A DNA stretch of 64,000 bases from an uncultured Bacteroidales bacterium (GCA_905235085.1 CAJOKD010000006.1:35667-99666); one strand, 5' to 3'; positions 7,979 through 16,848 are shown, counted from the stretch's first letter. Notes: generated from the sequence alone by a model not told the origin. A program made the numbers and translations.

Positions 7979-9712
7979 ATGGCAAAGGAGCGCAAATGGA
8001 TAGTCAAGGAGCAGGCCGATCCTGAGAAGGTGGGAAGACTTTCCGCCGAACTTGGAATCGACCGGGTCCTCGTCGAGCTGCTCGTAAAGAGAGGTGTCGA
8101 AACCTTCGAGCAAGCCCGTTCCTTCTTCCGCCCCAGTCTCCAGGACCTCCACGACCCATTCCTTATGAAGGATATGGATGTCGCGGTCGAAAGGGTCAGG
8201 AAGGCCATAACATCCGAAGAGAAGATCCTGGTATACGGGGACTATGATGTGGACGGAACCACAGCCGTAGCCCTCGTTTATTCTTTCCTGAAGAGATATT
8301 CCTCGAAGGTTGATTTCTATATCCCGGACCGTTACGACGAAGGCTACGGACTGTCATACAAAGGCATCGACTGGGCCAGCGACGGAGGATTCGGACTCAT
8401 CATCACCCTGGACTGCGGCATCAAGGCTAACGAGAAAGTCGAATATGCCAAGACCAAGGGCATCGATGTCATAATATGCGACCACCATCTTCCAGAAGAT
8501 ACCCTTCCGCCGGCAGTGGCCGTTCTGGACCCGAAACGCGAGGACGATTCCTATCCTTTCGACGACCTCAGCGGCTGCGGAGTAGGCTTCAAGCTCGTCC
8601 AGGCATATTCCCAGAAATTCGGGATCCCTTTCGAGACCCTGACTCCCCTGCTGGACTTGCTCGTGGTAAGCATTTCCGCAGACCTCGTCACTATGGTGGG
8701 AGAGAACAGGGTGCTCGCCCACTTCGGCCTCAAGCAGCTGAATGAGAATCCGAGGAAGGGACTCCTGGCTATGGCTACCTTGTCCAAGCTGGAGCCCGGG
8801 CATCTTACCATCGACGACATAGTCTTCAAGATCGGCCCGCGCATCAACGCTGCCGGAAGGATGGAGACCGGACGTCTCGCCGTAGAACTCCTGACCGCTT
8901 CCGACGACCATTTCGCCAATGTCATCGGAGAGCAGATCAACGACAACAACAACGAGCGCAAGAGCATAGACCGGGAAATAACCCAGGAAGCCCTGGAAAT
9001 GGTCCAGAAAGGCACCGCCCTTTCGACAAAGGCCGCCACGATAGTTTATAACCCGACCTGGAACAAGGGCGTCGTGGGAATCGTGGCGTCCCGCCTCGTG
9101 GAAGCGTTCTACAAGCCTACCATAGTCCTCACCAAGTCCAACGGATTCATCACCGGCTCGGCCAGGAGCGTATCCGGCTTCGACCTTTACGAAGCGATCG
9201 AGAGCTGCGCCGACCTACTGGAGAATTTCGGCGGTCACGTATATGCCGCCGGACTTACCCTCAAGGAATCCAACCTCAAGGAGTTCGTCAAGCGCATCGA
9301 CAAGTTCATCGGGGAGAAGATCACCGAAGAGATGCTGACCCCGGTGACCGAGATCGACGCCAAGCTCGAATTCAGCCAGATCACTCCGAAGTTCTTCCGT
9401 CTCCTGAAGCAGTTCCAGCCTTTCGGACCGGGAAACAACAATCCTATATTCCTGACAGAGAATGTCTCCGACGGAGGCAACGGCCGTAAAGTCGGCGCCG
9501 GAGGTGTGCATATGAAACTCGACCTGATAGACGAGAAGCAGCCTTTCCACCAGATTCCTGCGATCGCCTTCAATATGGCCGATTATTTCGAATACATCAA
9601 GGCCGGCAATCCTTTCGACATCTGCTACTCGATAGTCGAAAACTACTACCGCGGGAATTCCACCCTCCAGCTCAGGATCAAGGACATCAAGGAGCGCGAG
9701 GAGTTCATTTAA
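7979..9712 (+). CDS. recJ: Single-stranded-DNA-specific exonuclease RecJ
   Basis: 5'-3' exonuclease acting in recombination and repair. DHH-family motif I is DYDVDGTTA, the DHH signature is ICDHHLPED, and the DHHA1 part carries NKGVVGIVASRLVE and GSARSVSGFDL. A C-terminal OB-like domain holds FGPGNNNPIF. 577 residues, normal for RecJ. The open frame extends upstream of 7979, but those codons lie in the lysS start region and promoter and have no RecJ character; MAKERKWIVKE is the natural N-terminus. aroE begins 15 bases downstream. Confidence 0.94.
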   Translation: MAKERKWIVKEQADPEKVGRLSAELGIDRVLVELLVKRGVETFEQARSFFRPSLQDLHDPFLMKDMDVAVERVRKAITSEEKILVYGDYDVDGTTAVALVYSFLKRYSSKVDFYIPDRYDEGYGLSYKGIDWASDGGFGLIITLDCGIKANEKVEYAKTKGIDVIICDHHLPEDTLPPAVAVLDPKREDDSYPFDDLSGCGVGFKLVQAYSQKFGIPFETLTPLLDLLVVSISADLVTMVGENRVLAHFGLKQLNENPRKGLLAMATLSKLEPGHLTIDDIVFKIGPRINAAGRMETGRLAVELLTASDDHFANVIGEQINDNNNERKSIDREITQEALEMVQKGTALSTKAATIVYNPTWNKGVVGIVASRLVEAFYKPTIVLTKSNGFITGSARSVSGFDLYEAIESCADLLENFGGHVYAAGLTLKESNLKEFVKRIDKFIGEKITEEMLTPVTEIDAKLEFSQITPKFFRLLKQFQPFGPGNNNPIFLTENVSDGGNGRKVGAGGVHMKLDLIDEKQPFHQIPAIAFNMADYFEYIKAGNPFDICYSIVENYYRGNSTLQLRIKDIKEREEFI

Positions 9713-9727
9713 GCCCCAGATACCATA

Positions 9728-10681
9728 ATGCGCAAATTCGGCTTGATAGGAGACCCCATCTCCAAATCCGGGAGTCCCTCCCTTTTCCGTGCCGCCTACC
9801 GCAACGAAGAGCAGGAAGACGGCAGCCCTTATTCATACGACCTTATCGAAGGAAGCGACTTCGAAGCCTCCTGGGAGACTTTCATCAAGGAATACTCGGC
9901 AATCAACGTGACAGCCCCGTTCAAGGAGAAGGCATATGCCAGGGTGGAAGAGTTGTCCGAACTCGGGAAAGGGCTGGTCAGCGGACCAGCCGCCAGGATT
10001 GGAGCCTCCAACCTGCTCGTAAAGACCACCGAGGGCATCGCCGCGCACAATTCCGACTTCACGGGCATAGTCATCGCAGTCGCGGAAGCCTATTATCCGG
10101 GCATAGTCGAAGAATTCATCAAGGAATATGGCAGCGATTTCTACGTCAGGATCCACCAGTTCTTCCTTATGAGCCTCGGCAGGAGGTTCACCTCCCAGCC
10201 ACAGGCACTCATCGTCGGATGCGGAGGAGCGGGACGTGCTGCAGCCGTCGCAGCGGCCGAGCTTGGTTTTGCCACCGTGCTTATGAACCGCACGGAGGAA
10301 AAGGCCCGCGACATTGCTGAAGCTATGCCGGAATATGATTTCCTCGTGGATCCCATTGCCGATTTCAAGGAAGCCGTCAGGGAATGCGACCTCGTGATCT
10401 ACACAATTCCAACAGCCCTGCCACAGATAAAGGAGCTCACAGCCGACGATTTCCTGCAGGAAGGCTGCTCGTGCGACAGCAAGGTCATCCTGGAAGCCAA
10501 CTATAAGGATCCATCGTTCGACGAAGAAGCCAGACTGAAGCTGGCCGCAGCCGAAGGAATATATATACCTGGCTCCAGATGGCTTCTGTATCAGGCACTT
10601 ACGGGATATCCTCTGATGACCGGCCTCAAGCCCGACCTGGAAGCTATGAAGGGTTGTCTGCTTGGAACGGTTTTTGGTTAG
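9728..10681 (+). CDS. aroE: Shikimate dehydrogenase
   Basis: Reduces 3-dehydroshikimate to shikimate with NADPH. The shikimate pocket shows PISKSGSPSLF near the start, the catalytic Lys in NVTAPFKEKAY and the partner Asp in HNSDFTG. The dinucleotide fold carries VGCGGAGRAA. At 317 residues it is some 30-45 longer than most AroE proteins; the extra stretch lies between the catalytic part and the Rossmann fold (about residues 115-155, YYPGIVEEFIKEYGSDFYVR and on). It follows recJ closely and is probably co-transcribed. Confidence 0.92.
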   Translation: MRKFGLIGDPISKSGSPSLFRAAYRNEEQEDGSPYSYDLIEGSDFEASWETFIKEYSAINVTAPFKEKAYARVEELSELGKGLVSGPAARIGASNLLVKTTEGIAAHNSDFTGIVIAVAEAYYPGIVEEFIKEYGSDFYVRIHQFFLMSLGRRFTSQPQALIVGCGGAGRAAAVAAAELGFATVLMNRTEEKARDIAEAMPEYDFLVDPIADFKEAVRECDLVIYTIPTALPQIKELTADDFLQEGCSCDSKVILEANYKDPSFDEEARLKLAAAEGIYIPGSRWLLYQALTGYPLMTGLKPDLEAMKGCLLGTVFG

Positions 10682-10686
10682 TTCAG

Positions 10687-10706
10687 GTCAGATACTTAAA
10701 TCTGAC
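10687..10706. promoter_or_regulatory. Inverted repeat upstream of outer-membrane protein gene
   Basis: Perfect 7-bp inverted repeat GTCAGAT-ACTTAA-ATCTGAC, 6 bases after the aroE stop and 5 before the next ATG. The short AT loop and position fit an operator or an RNA hairpin that could limit translation of the next gene. No T-tract follows, so it is not a classic terminator. Confidence 0.45.
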
Positions 10707-10711
10707 TGGAT

Positions 10712-11440
10712 ATGAAAAAGTTATTCGCAGTTTTGACTACCCTCGCGGTCCTGGCTCTGACCGCCGGGGCACAGCCATATTACGGAGGAGGAGGCCCTTT
10801 CGGAGGGCCTGGACGCTACAACAGTTTCGGAGGCCCGGGAGGAAGACTCGGTTATCCGGGAAGATATGACAGAGGTGGCTACGGACCTGGTCGTTTCTAC
10901 AACGATTGGTACGGCGGCATCAAGTTCGGTGTCGTAGGGTCGCACGTCTCTTCCGAATCCGCAGAACTGGATGGGAAAGGAGTACAGACAGGTATAAGCG
11001 CCGGTCTTGCACTGGGATTCAATATGACCCCGGACATAGCCTTCGAATCCGGCCTCTACTACGTTGAGAAAGGCGGCAGCAGCCGCAACTCCGGAGGCAG
11101 ATTCACTTACGGACTAGATTACCTGGAGATTCCGCTCGTCCTGAAATACTATGTATTCTCCCCAGGCAGAAGGGCGGTCTTCCAGCCGTACGTCGGAGCC
11201 TACCTCGGACTGGGTATCGGAGGCGAGATAAAGGACTACGGCAACAGGGAGGCATTCAGTTCCTTCGACAACGGATATTTCCGCCGTGGAGACAGCGGAC
11301 TCGCCTTCGGATGCGGAGTCTCATATTCCTTCCTCTACGCAAGCGTGGGGTATGAACTCGGACTCGCGAACATCGGGCAGGATCTCTTCAACGAGACCAG
11401 GAACAGGGCCCTTGTATTCAGCGTCGGTTTTGCTTTCTAG
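10712..11440 (+). CDS. Outer-membrane beta-barrel protein (PorT-like)
   Basis: Predicted export to the outer membrane: a signal peptide (MKKLFAVLTTLAVLALTAGA, cleaved after about residue 20), then a glycine- and tyrosine-rich low-complexity stretch (residues 21-68, many GGP/GG/YGP units), then a barrel of about 170 residues with alternating strands and a C-terminal aromatic, VFSVGFAF. This is the layout of the PorT/OmpW-like barrel group common in Bacteroidota. No enzyme motif is present. The Gly-rich linker is unusually long. Function unknown; probably a structural or sensing barrel. Confidence 0.75.
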   Translation: MKKLFAVLTTLAVLALTAGAQPYYGGGGPFGGPGRYNSFGGPGGRLGYPGRYDRGGYGPGRFYNDWYGGIKFGVVGSHVSSESAELDGKGVQTGISAGLALGFNMTPDIAFESGLYYVEKGGSSRNSGGRFTYGLDYLEIPLVLKYYVFSPGRRAVFQPYVGAYLGLGIGGEIKDYGNREAFSSFDNGYFRRGDSGLAFGCGVSYSFLYASVGYELGLANIGQDLFNETRNRALVFSVGFAF

Positions 11441-11462
11441 ATTCAGAAATAATGTTTATCTT

Positions 11463-11484
11463 TATACGTTAAACAAAACGTATA
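11463..11484. promoter_or_regulatory. Inverted repeat in ssb 5' region
   Basis: Perfect inverted repeat TATACGT-8 nt-ACGTATA, ending 7 bases before the ssb ATG. A near-consensus -7 box (TATCTTTA, 11457-11464) abuts its left arm, so the repeat would span the RNA start. It could be a repressor site or a 5' hairpin. Confidence 0.5.
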
Positions 11485-11491
11485 GGAAAGT

Positions 11492-12004
11492 ATGTCACTG
11501 AACAAAGTAATGCTGATCGGTAACGTTGGAAAAGACCCCGAAGTACGTTACCTTGATGGAAACAACCCGAATTCAGGGAATACGAAGGTAGCACAGTTCA
11601 CCCTCGCAACCACTGAACGTTATCGTGACCGGAACGGAGAACTCCGTGAGAACACTGAATGGCACAACATAGTCGCCTGGAGGAACTCTGCAGATGTGGC
11701 AGAGAAATTCATCCGCAAGGGGACCCAGGTCTTCATCGAAGGCAAGTTGCGCACCAGGTCCTGGACGGACCAGACCGGCAACAAGAGATTCACTACCGAA
11801 ATCACCGTAGACAACCTGCAGCTTCTGGGAAAGAAGACAGACAACCCTGGCGCACAGCCCGTCCAGGGAGGCTACCAGCAGGCTCCGCAGCCAAGCTACC
11901 AGCAGCCGGCCCCGGTGCAGCCCGCTCCTGTACAACCAGCTCCTCAGCAGGAGCCTATGGATATATCCCTCGGTGAAAATCCAACCGACGACCTCCCATT
12001 CTAA
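11492..12004 (+). CDS. ssb: Single-stranded DNA-binding protein
   Basis: Coats single-stranded DNA in replication, repair and recombination. The OB-fold spans residues 1-112 (KVMLIGNVGKDPEVRY; TEWHNIVAW; IEGKLRTRSW). Next comes a Gln/Pro-rich linker with a tandem QPAPV unit, and the tail ends in DDLPF, the acidic tip that recruits partner proteins. Length 170. purA follows after 5 bases, so the two are likely co-transcribed. Confidence 0.95.
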   Translation: MSLNKVMLIGNVGKDPEVRYLDGNNPNSGNTKVAQFTLATTERYRDRNGELRENTEWHNIVAWRNSADVAEKFIRKGTQVFIEGKLRTRSWTDQTGNKRFTTEITVDNLQLLGKKTDNPGAQPVQGGYQQAPQPSYQQPAPVQPAPVQPAPQQEPMDISLGENPTDDLPF

Positions 12005-12009
12005 AGAAT

Positions 12010-13284
12010 ATGAGTAAAAAGCTTGACGTAGTCCTGGGTCTCCAATGGGGAGACGAAGGAAAAGGCAAGATCGTGGATGTCCTCGCCAGCCGCTATCCTG
12101 CGGTGGCCAGATTCCAGGGAGGGCCAAATGCCGGCCATTCCCTCCATTTCGACGGTAAAAGTTTCGTTGTCAGGAGTATCCCTTCAGGAATATTCCGGGA
12201 AGGTTCCACCAATGTGATCGGCAACGGTGTGGTCCTGGATCCCGTTACTTTCAAGGAAGAATGCGAGAATATCCTCAAGACAGGTATAGATCCCAAGGGG
12301 AAACTCGTGATTTCCAGGAAAGCGCACCTTATCCTGCCGACCCACAGGCTCCTGGATGCGGCCTATGAAGCTGCTGCAGGCAAAGGCAAGATCGGTTCCA
12401 CCCTCAAGGGAATCGGTCCTACGTACACGGACAAGATAAGCCGCCACGGACTCAGGGTAGGAGATATCCTTTCCCCTGATTTCCGCAGCCTGTTCGCCGC
12501 ATTGAAATCCCGTCATTTACAGCTGCTGAACGACCTTCATTTCGACTTCGATCCGGACAAGGGTGAGGCCGAATGGATGGAAGCCATAGAGTATCTCAAG
12601 CAATTCAAACTGGTCGACTGCGAATTCTTCGTCAACGGATGGCTGTCCGAAGGCAAGGGAATGCTCGCAGAAGGTGCCCAGGGTTCGATGCTGGACGTGG
12701 ATTACGGATCCTACCCGTTCGTCACATCCTCTTCCACGACAATCGGAGGAGTATGCACAGGTCTCGGAGTCCCTCCTTCAAGGGTGGGAAAGGTGTTCGG
12801 AATATTCAAAGCCTACTGCACCCGTGTCGGGTCAGGTCCGTTCCCTACGGAACTCAATGACGAGACAGGTGAAACGCTGCGCCGCGTAGGCCACGAGTTC
12901 GGTGCGGTTACCGGAAGGCCGAGACGCTGCGGATGGCTGGACCTCGTGGCCCTGAAGTATGCAGTGATGGTCGACGGAGTGACGGACTTGATTATGATGA
13001 AGTCCGACTGCCTTGACGACTTCGACACCATCAAGGTCTGCACTTCCTACAAGGTCGGACCGGAAGGCAAGGAAACAAATGAACTTCCATACGACATCAC
13101 TGCGGGCATAGAACCGGTCTATACGGAATTCAAGGGCTGGAAGAAAGACCTTACGGGCGTCCGCACTGAAAGCGGACTCCCGCAGGAATTCAAGGACTAT
13201 GTGAAGTTTATGGAAGACTATCTCGGGGTTCCGATCTCCATCATCTCCCTCGGTCCTGACCGGGAAGCCACGATAGAGAGGTAG
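12010..13284 (+). CDS. purA: Adenylosuccinate synthetase
   Basis: Joins IMP and aspartate using GTP to form adenylosuccinate, the first committed step to AMP. The N-terminal signature GLQWGDEGKGKIVD carries the catalytic Asp; GPNAGHS with the catalytic His and GSTLKGIGPTY follow. GTP-binding residues lie in the KSDCLDDF region. 424 residues, normal. Its 3' end converges with the minus-strand barrel gene 11 bases away. Confidence 0.96.
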   Translation: MSKKLDVVLGLQWGDEGKGKIVDVLASRYPAVARFQGGPNAGHSLHFDGKSFVVRSIPSGIFREGSTNVIGNGVVLDPVTFKEECENILKTGIDPKGKLVISRKAHLILPTHRLLDAAYEAAAGKGKIGSTLKGIGPTYTDKISRHGLRVGDILSPDFRSLFAALKSRHLQLLNDLHFDFDPDKGEAEWMEAIEYLKQFKLVDCEFFVNGWLSEGKGMLAEGAQGSMLDVDYGSYPFVTSSSTTIGGVCTGLGVPPSRVGKVFGIFKAYCTRVGSGPFPTELNDETGETLRRVGHEFGAVTGRPRRCGWLDLVALKYAVMVDGVTDLIMMKSDCLDDFDTIKVCTSYKVGPEGKETNELPYDITAGIEPVYTEFKGWKKDLTGVRTESGLPQEFKDYVKFMEDYLGVPISIISLGPDREATIER

Positions 13285-13295
13285 CCTGCCCGGCG

Positions 13296-14090
13296 CTACA
13301 AGGCGATTCCGACCGTCCAGGTCTGGAACTCAGGCCAGTAGTTCTTGTCCATCACGCTCATCGGAGAATACTTCGCGTATATGCTGAAGTACTTCAGGTG
13401 CAGTTGAACCATAGCGTCCACGGTAACTGTGTTGCAGTGGACGTTCTTGTATTTGTCCTTCATCTTTTCCCCGTTCATCATATATTTGTTCACAATGGAA
13501 CTGCCGGCGTTGAGAGAGACTACCGGACCTACTGTAAACCCGAATCCGTGGTAAACGTCGCAGGAATACAGCAACGGGATATTGATACTGAAAACCCTGA
13601 GCTTGGAGACCTTCGGAGTGGCTCCGTCGCGATACTTGCCCATATCGATCGAGCCGTCTGTATCATCCTTCATCATCAGGCTGCTGCCGGTAAGGGCGTA
13701 GTTCCTCCAGGTGAATCCCGGACCCCAGGAAAAAGTACTCCTGCCCATGGTCTTGGAATCCAGCAGATAGAAAGCGAATTCCATCGAATTCTGCGGGCTG
13801 AAGTCAAACGGCGCCTTCGAGTCGGTGATGTTGGAACCTACGTAGAAAGAGCCCACGAGATCGTGGTTATACATCTTTATCTTCCTGTAGAACGGGATAT
13901 CGAAGTCGAGATGGACCCTGCCGTCGTCGAATGTGCCAAGGGTATCCACCCTTGCAAGGACTTCGACTTCCGTCCGGGTTGTGTCATTCGCTCCTGTCGT
14001 CTTCACGACCAGGAGGGTATCAAGGTTCTGTGCGCTGGCGGACAGCGTTCCGAATACGATTGCAAATAATGCGGTAAATATCTGTTTCAT
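13296..14090 (-). CDS. Hypothetical outer-membrane beta-barrel protein
   Basis: Signal peptide MKQIFTALFAIVFGTLSASA, then a short linker and about 220 residues of alternating hydrophobic strands rich in Tyr, Phe and Gly, ending in TWTVGIAL. This fits an outer-membrane barrel of the type often found after ECF sigma loci in Bacteroidales. Two in-frame ATGs exist (14096 and 14090); the second gives the cleaner signal peptide. It is the last gene of the sigma-anti-sigma-DUF-barrel run (gaps of 3-9 bases, one overlap), which suggests that the sigma factor responds to or controls envelope proteins. No assigned function. Confidence 0.7.
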   Translation of the reverse strand: MKQIFTALFAIVFGTLSASAQNLDTLLVVKTTGANDTTRTEVEVLARVDTLGTFDDGRVHLDFDIPFYRKIKMYNHDLVGSFYVGSNITDSKAPFDFSPQNSMEFAFYLLDSKTMGRSTFSWGPGFTWRNYALTGSSLMMKDDTDGSIDMGKYRDGATPKVSKLRVFSINIPLLYSCDVYHGFGFTVGPVVSLNAGSSIVNKYMMNGEKMKDKYKNVHCNTVTVDAMVQLHLKYFSIYAKYSPMSVMDKNYWPEFQTWTVGIAL

Positions 14091-14099
14091 AATCATTTG

Positions 14100-14540
14100 T
14101 TATCTTTTCTTGAAAAACGAATGAAGGTCCTTGACGGAAGCGCGGCCTTCCATATAGACCACTGTCACGTAATCCTTTCCGCCCGAGCTCCGGACCTGAT
14201 ATCCCAAGTACCTCTTCTTGGATTTGTCCCCGTCGAACTGAAGCAGGGCATAAACCAGACGGCCGTCTTCTTCCTGGATATCTTTCGATGTGGCTATGTC
14301 GGCATCCTTCATTATCCAGGATGAGACCTGCTGCAATATAACCTTGTCCGCAGGGAAGCGCACGCTTCTGAAATACGAGAGATTGTAATCCCTCAGGGGA
14401 GCTCCCTTGACCAGTGACTCCTCGTATCCTGATATCGGCACTGCCTTGCTGAACAGGCTGTCTGTCTGAAGGCCTTTCTGAGCCCTTGCAGGGGCTATGA
14501 CCAGCAGTACCAGCGATACTACAAGCAAATACTTTTTCAT
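14100..14540 (-). CDS. Small exported protein of a sigma-factor locus (DUF6108-like)
   Basis: 146 residues with a clear signal peptide (MKKYLLVVSLVLLVIAPARA). The mature part has LRDYNLSYFRSVRF and VTVVYMEGRASVKDLHSFF. I recall a similar pattern from the short DUF6108 proteins next to ECF sigma/anti-sigma pairs in Bacteroides, but this assignment is from memory. Periplasmic or outer-membrane location expected. It lies between the anti-sigma-like gene (3-base gap) and the barrel gene (3-base gap if the latter starts at 14096). Function unknown. Confidence 0.65.
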   Translation of the reverse strand: MKKYLLVVSLVLLVIAPARAQKGLQTDSLFSKAVPISGYEESLVKGAPLRDYNLSYFRSVRFPADKVILQQVSSWIMKDADIATSKDIQEEDGRLVYALLQFDGDKSKKRYLGYQVRSSGGKDYVTVVYMEGRASVKDLHSFFKKR

Positions 14541-14543
14541 AAT

Positions 14544-14954
14544 CTATCGTCCAAATAAATCGTTGAGTTGTCCTTCCACGTCTGTCCCTTGGCTCATCAG
14601 GTCTGCAAGGATGTCATCGACGTCGTTCATTATGACCTCCTTGTCGGTAATCCTGCTGTCTCCGGACATCTTGACACAGAAATTGTTGCTGTTATATATG
14701 TTCACTCCGAGGGTGACGAGCAGCGCCAGGCTGGCTGCGACGGCAACGATCCGGCGGACCTTTTCAGGCTTGCGGACCGATGTGGGTTCATATACCCTGC
14801 AACCGGTGGAAAAGAAGCCCATAACCGCTCGCGCTTCATCGTATTCCGGGTCCTGCGCTTCTTCCGAGGCAAGGAACAACTTAAGTTCCAGTTCCTCATC
14901 TTCCGAGAGCATCCCCTCGAAGTACCTTTCGATGTATTCCTTATAATCCTTCAT
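14544..14954 (-). CDS. Probable membrane anti-sigma factor
   Basis: 136 residues: an acidic cytoplasmic N-terminal part (YIERYFEGMLSEDEELELKL), one transmembrane segment at about residues 69-85 (IVAVAASLALLVTLGVNIY) and a short periplasmic tail. This is the layout of small anti-sigma factors. Its start overlaps the end of the sigma gene by 14 bases, which argues for translational coupling. The zinc anti-sigma HxxxCxxC motif is absent, so inhibition would be by a ZAS-free mode. Role inferred from topology and neighbours. Confidence 0.6.
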   Translation of the reverse strand: MKDYKEYIERYFEGMLSEDEELELKLFLASEEAQDPEYDEARAVMGFFSTGCRVYEPTSVRKPEKVRRIVAVAASLALLVTLGVNIYNSNNFCVKMSGDSRITDKEVIMNDVDDILADLMSQGTDVEGQLNDLFGR

Positions 14955-15405
14955 TTTCCTTCCTGAATTTTTCTCTCAATGCTTTCCTGGCTCGGGAAAC
15001 CTGCATCCGGACCGCCGCAGGCTGCATTCCGAGCTTCCTTGCAATCTGGTCGAATGACGTTCCTTCATATTCGTGCATCCTTACAATCTTTTTCTGGAGA
15101 GGGGTAAGTTCCTCATCCAAGGAAGCTTCCACCCTGCGGAACAGAGCCTCTTTCTCCAAGGGACTTTCCGGATCGGCGGGTAACTGCCGCCCTTCAAGGC
15201 TTACTGTCATCTTCTGCCTTCCCTTGCGATACTCGTCTATCTCGATGTTCTTCACCGTCCTGGTGAGCAAACCGATCGCCGACCTGAGGTTCTCAGGTGC
15301 ATATTTCCTGCCCCACAGACGGCAGAAAGCCTCCTGGAGTGCATCCTCCGCTCTCAGCCTCCCTTTCAGGGATATGAACGCTTCTGTCAGGAAATCTTCT
15401 GCCAT
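14941..15405 (-). CDS. RNA polymerase sigma factor, ECF subfamily
   Basis: Directs RNA polymerase to a small set of promoters. Region 2 includes AEDALQEAFCRLWGR and the region 2.4 helix AIGLLTRTVKNIEIDEYRK. Region 4 includes LTPLQKKIVRMHEYEGTSF and the helix-turn-helix IARKLGMQPAAVRMQVSRARKAL (about residues 125-147). Short for the family at about 154 residues. ATG at 15405 is chosen; a GTG at 15423 would add six residues. It heads a four-gene envelope operon that includes its likely inhibitor. Confidence 0.85.
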   Translation of the reverse strand: MAEDFLTEAFISLKGRLRAEDALQEAFCRLWGRKYAPENLRSAIGLLTRTVKNIEIDEYRKGRQKMTVSLEGRQLPADPESPLEKEALFRRVEASLDEELTPLQKKIVRMHEYEGTSFDQIARKLGMQPAAVRMQVSRARKALREKFRKENEGL

Positions 15406-15466
15406 CTTCAAGTTTGCTTTCACCTTTACAAACGGAACAACTGGATAAATGTAACATCTTTTTTCC

Positions 15467-15474
15467 TATATTTG
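15467..15474 (+). promoter_or_regulatory. Promoter -7 box for the dicarboxylate transporter
   Basis: TATATTTG matches TAnnTTTG exactly, 21 bases before the ATG at 15496. Predicted RNA start is about 15481. No clear -33 partner is visible. Confidence 0.55.
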
Positions 15475-15495
15475 TGTAACTGGGAATATTTAAAT

Positions 15496-16848
15496 ATGGC
15501 TTTGATGATCATCCAGCTGCTGGTTGTATTGGCAGCACTCTACGTAGGTTCAAGGTATGGAAGTCTCGCGCTCGGTGCAATTTCCGGCATCGGTCTGGCT
15601 ATCCTGGTGTTCGGATTCGGAATGAAGCCGGGTGAACCGCCTACTGATGTAATCTATATCATAATCGCGGCGGTAACCTGCGCCGGAGTCCTCCAGGCAT
15701 CCGGTGGTATGGACTGGCTCATCCAGCTGGCCGAGAAGCTGCTCCGCCGGCATCCCGATCGGATTACTTTCCTCGCTCCTCTCTGCACCTTCTTCCTGAC
15801 GGTCCTGATCGGTACCGGACACGTGGTCTACACGCTTATGCCGATCATCGTGGACATCGCCATCAAGAAAGACATCCGTCCGGAAAGGCCCTGCGCAGTG
15901 GCCTCGATAGCCTCGCAGGTGGGAATAACCTGCTCCCCGATCGCTGCCGCAGTGGTCGCTTTCGTGACGATTTCCAACGCCAACGGCTACGGGGTAACCA
16001 TCCCTCAGGTGCTGATGGTCACCTTGCCTGCCTGCATAATCGGTATCGTGATGGCTGCCAATGCTTCATACAAGAGAGGCAAGGACCTGAAGGACGATCC
16101 TGAATACCAGAAGAGGATAGAGGATCCGAAGGTACACAAATACATCTACGGCAAGGAAACCACCTCTCTCGAAAAGGTCATCGACAAAAAGGCAAAGCTC
16201 GCAGTGTATATCTTCCTGGCGGCAATCGTCTGCATCGTCGGCCTCGCATTCTGCCAGATGCTTATGAGCAAGGAGGCCCTGAGCCGCCTGCCGAAGATGA
16301 ACATAGCCATCCAGATCATTATGCTCTCGGCTACTGCATTTATGATAATGTTCTGCAAGGTGGACCTGAAGAATGCTGTCTCCGGATCTGTATGGAAGTC
16401 CGGAATGGTAGCTGTAGTGGCGATCTACGGTATCGCCTGGCTGGCCAACACGTATTTCAACAACTACCTCGATCAGATGAAGATGATGCTCTCGGATGTG
16501 GTATCCCAATATCCTTGGTCGATAGCTTTTGTCTTCTTCCTGGTCTCAGTCCTGATCAACTCCCAGGGAGCCGTGGTCGTGGCTATGTTGCCGCTCGCAT
16601 ATTCACTGGGCATTCCGGGGCCTGTGCTTCTGGGCGTAATGCCAAGCGTCTATGGATATTTCTTCATCCCGAACTATCCTTCCGACATCGCAACGGTCAA
16701 CTTCGACAGGACCGGTACTACCGTGATAGGAAAATACCTCCTGAACCACAGTTTTATGATGCCGGGCCTGATCAGCGTAGGCATCTCCACGATAGTCGGC
16801 TACCTGATCACCTGCGTATTGTTCCCTGGGTATTTCGCTTCCCTGTAG
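15496..16848 (+). CDS. dcuB: Anaerobic C4-dicarboxylate transporter, DcuA/DcuB family
   Basis: Inner-membrane exchanger of fumarate, malate, aspartate and succinate, typical of fumarate-respiring or succinate-producing anaerobes. About 11-12 hydrophobic segments. Family landmarks are the IGTGHVVYTLMPII segment, ASQVGITCSPIAAAVV and the cytoplasmic loop rich in Lys and Glu after residue 195. About 450 residues, normal. A TTG upstream (15472) is inside the promoter box, so ATG 15496 is the start. It converges with fabG of the pigment cluster. Confidence 0.9.
   Translation: MALMIIQLLVVLAALYVGSRYGSLALGAISGIGLAILVFGFGMKPGEPPTDVIYIIIAAVTCAGVLQASGGMDWLIQLAEKLLRRHPDRITFLAPLCTFFLTVLIGTGHVVYTLMPIIVDIAIKKDIRPERPCAVASIASQVGITCSPIAAAVVAFVTISNANGYGVTIPQVLMVTLPACIIGIVMAANASYKRGKDLKDDPEYQKRIEDPKVHKYIYGKETTSLEKVIDKKAKLAVYIFLAAIVCIVGLAFCQMLMSKEALSRLPKMNIAIQIIMLSATAFMIMFCKVDLKNAVSGSVWKSGMVAVVAIYGIAWLANTYFNNYLDQMKMMLSDVVSQYPWSIAFVFFLVSVLINSQGAVVVAMLPLAYSLGIPGPVLLGVMPSVYGYFFIPNYPSDIATVNFDRTGTTVIGKYLLNHSFMMPGLISVGISTIVGYLITCVLFPGYFASL

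Noticed and set aside
11864..11960. Tandem Gln-Pro repeats that might be a DNA repeat array
   Set aside because: They are the normal low-complexity linker of Ssb.
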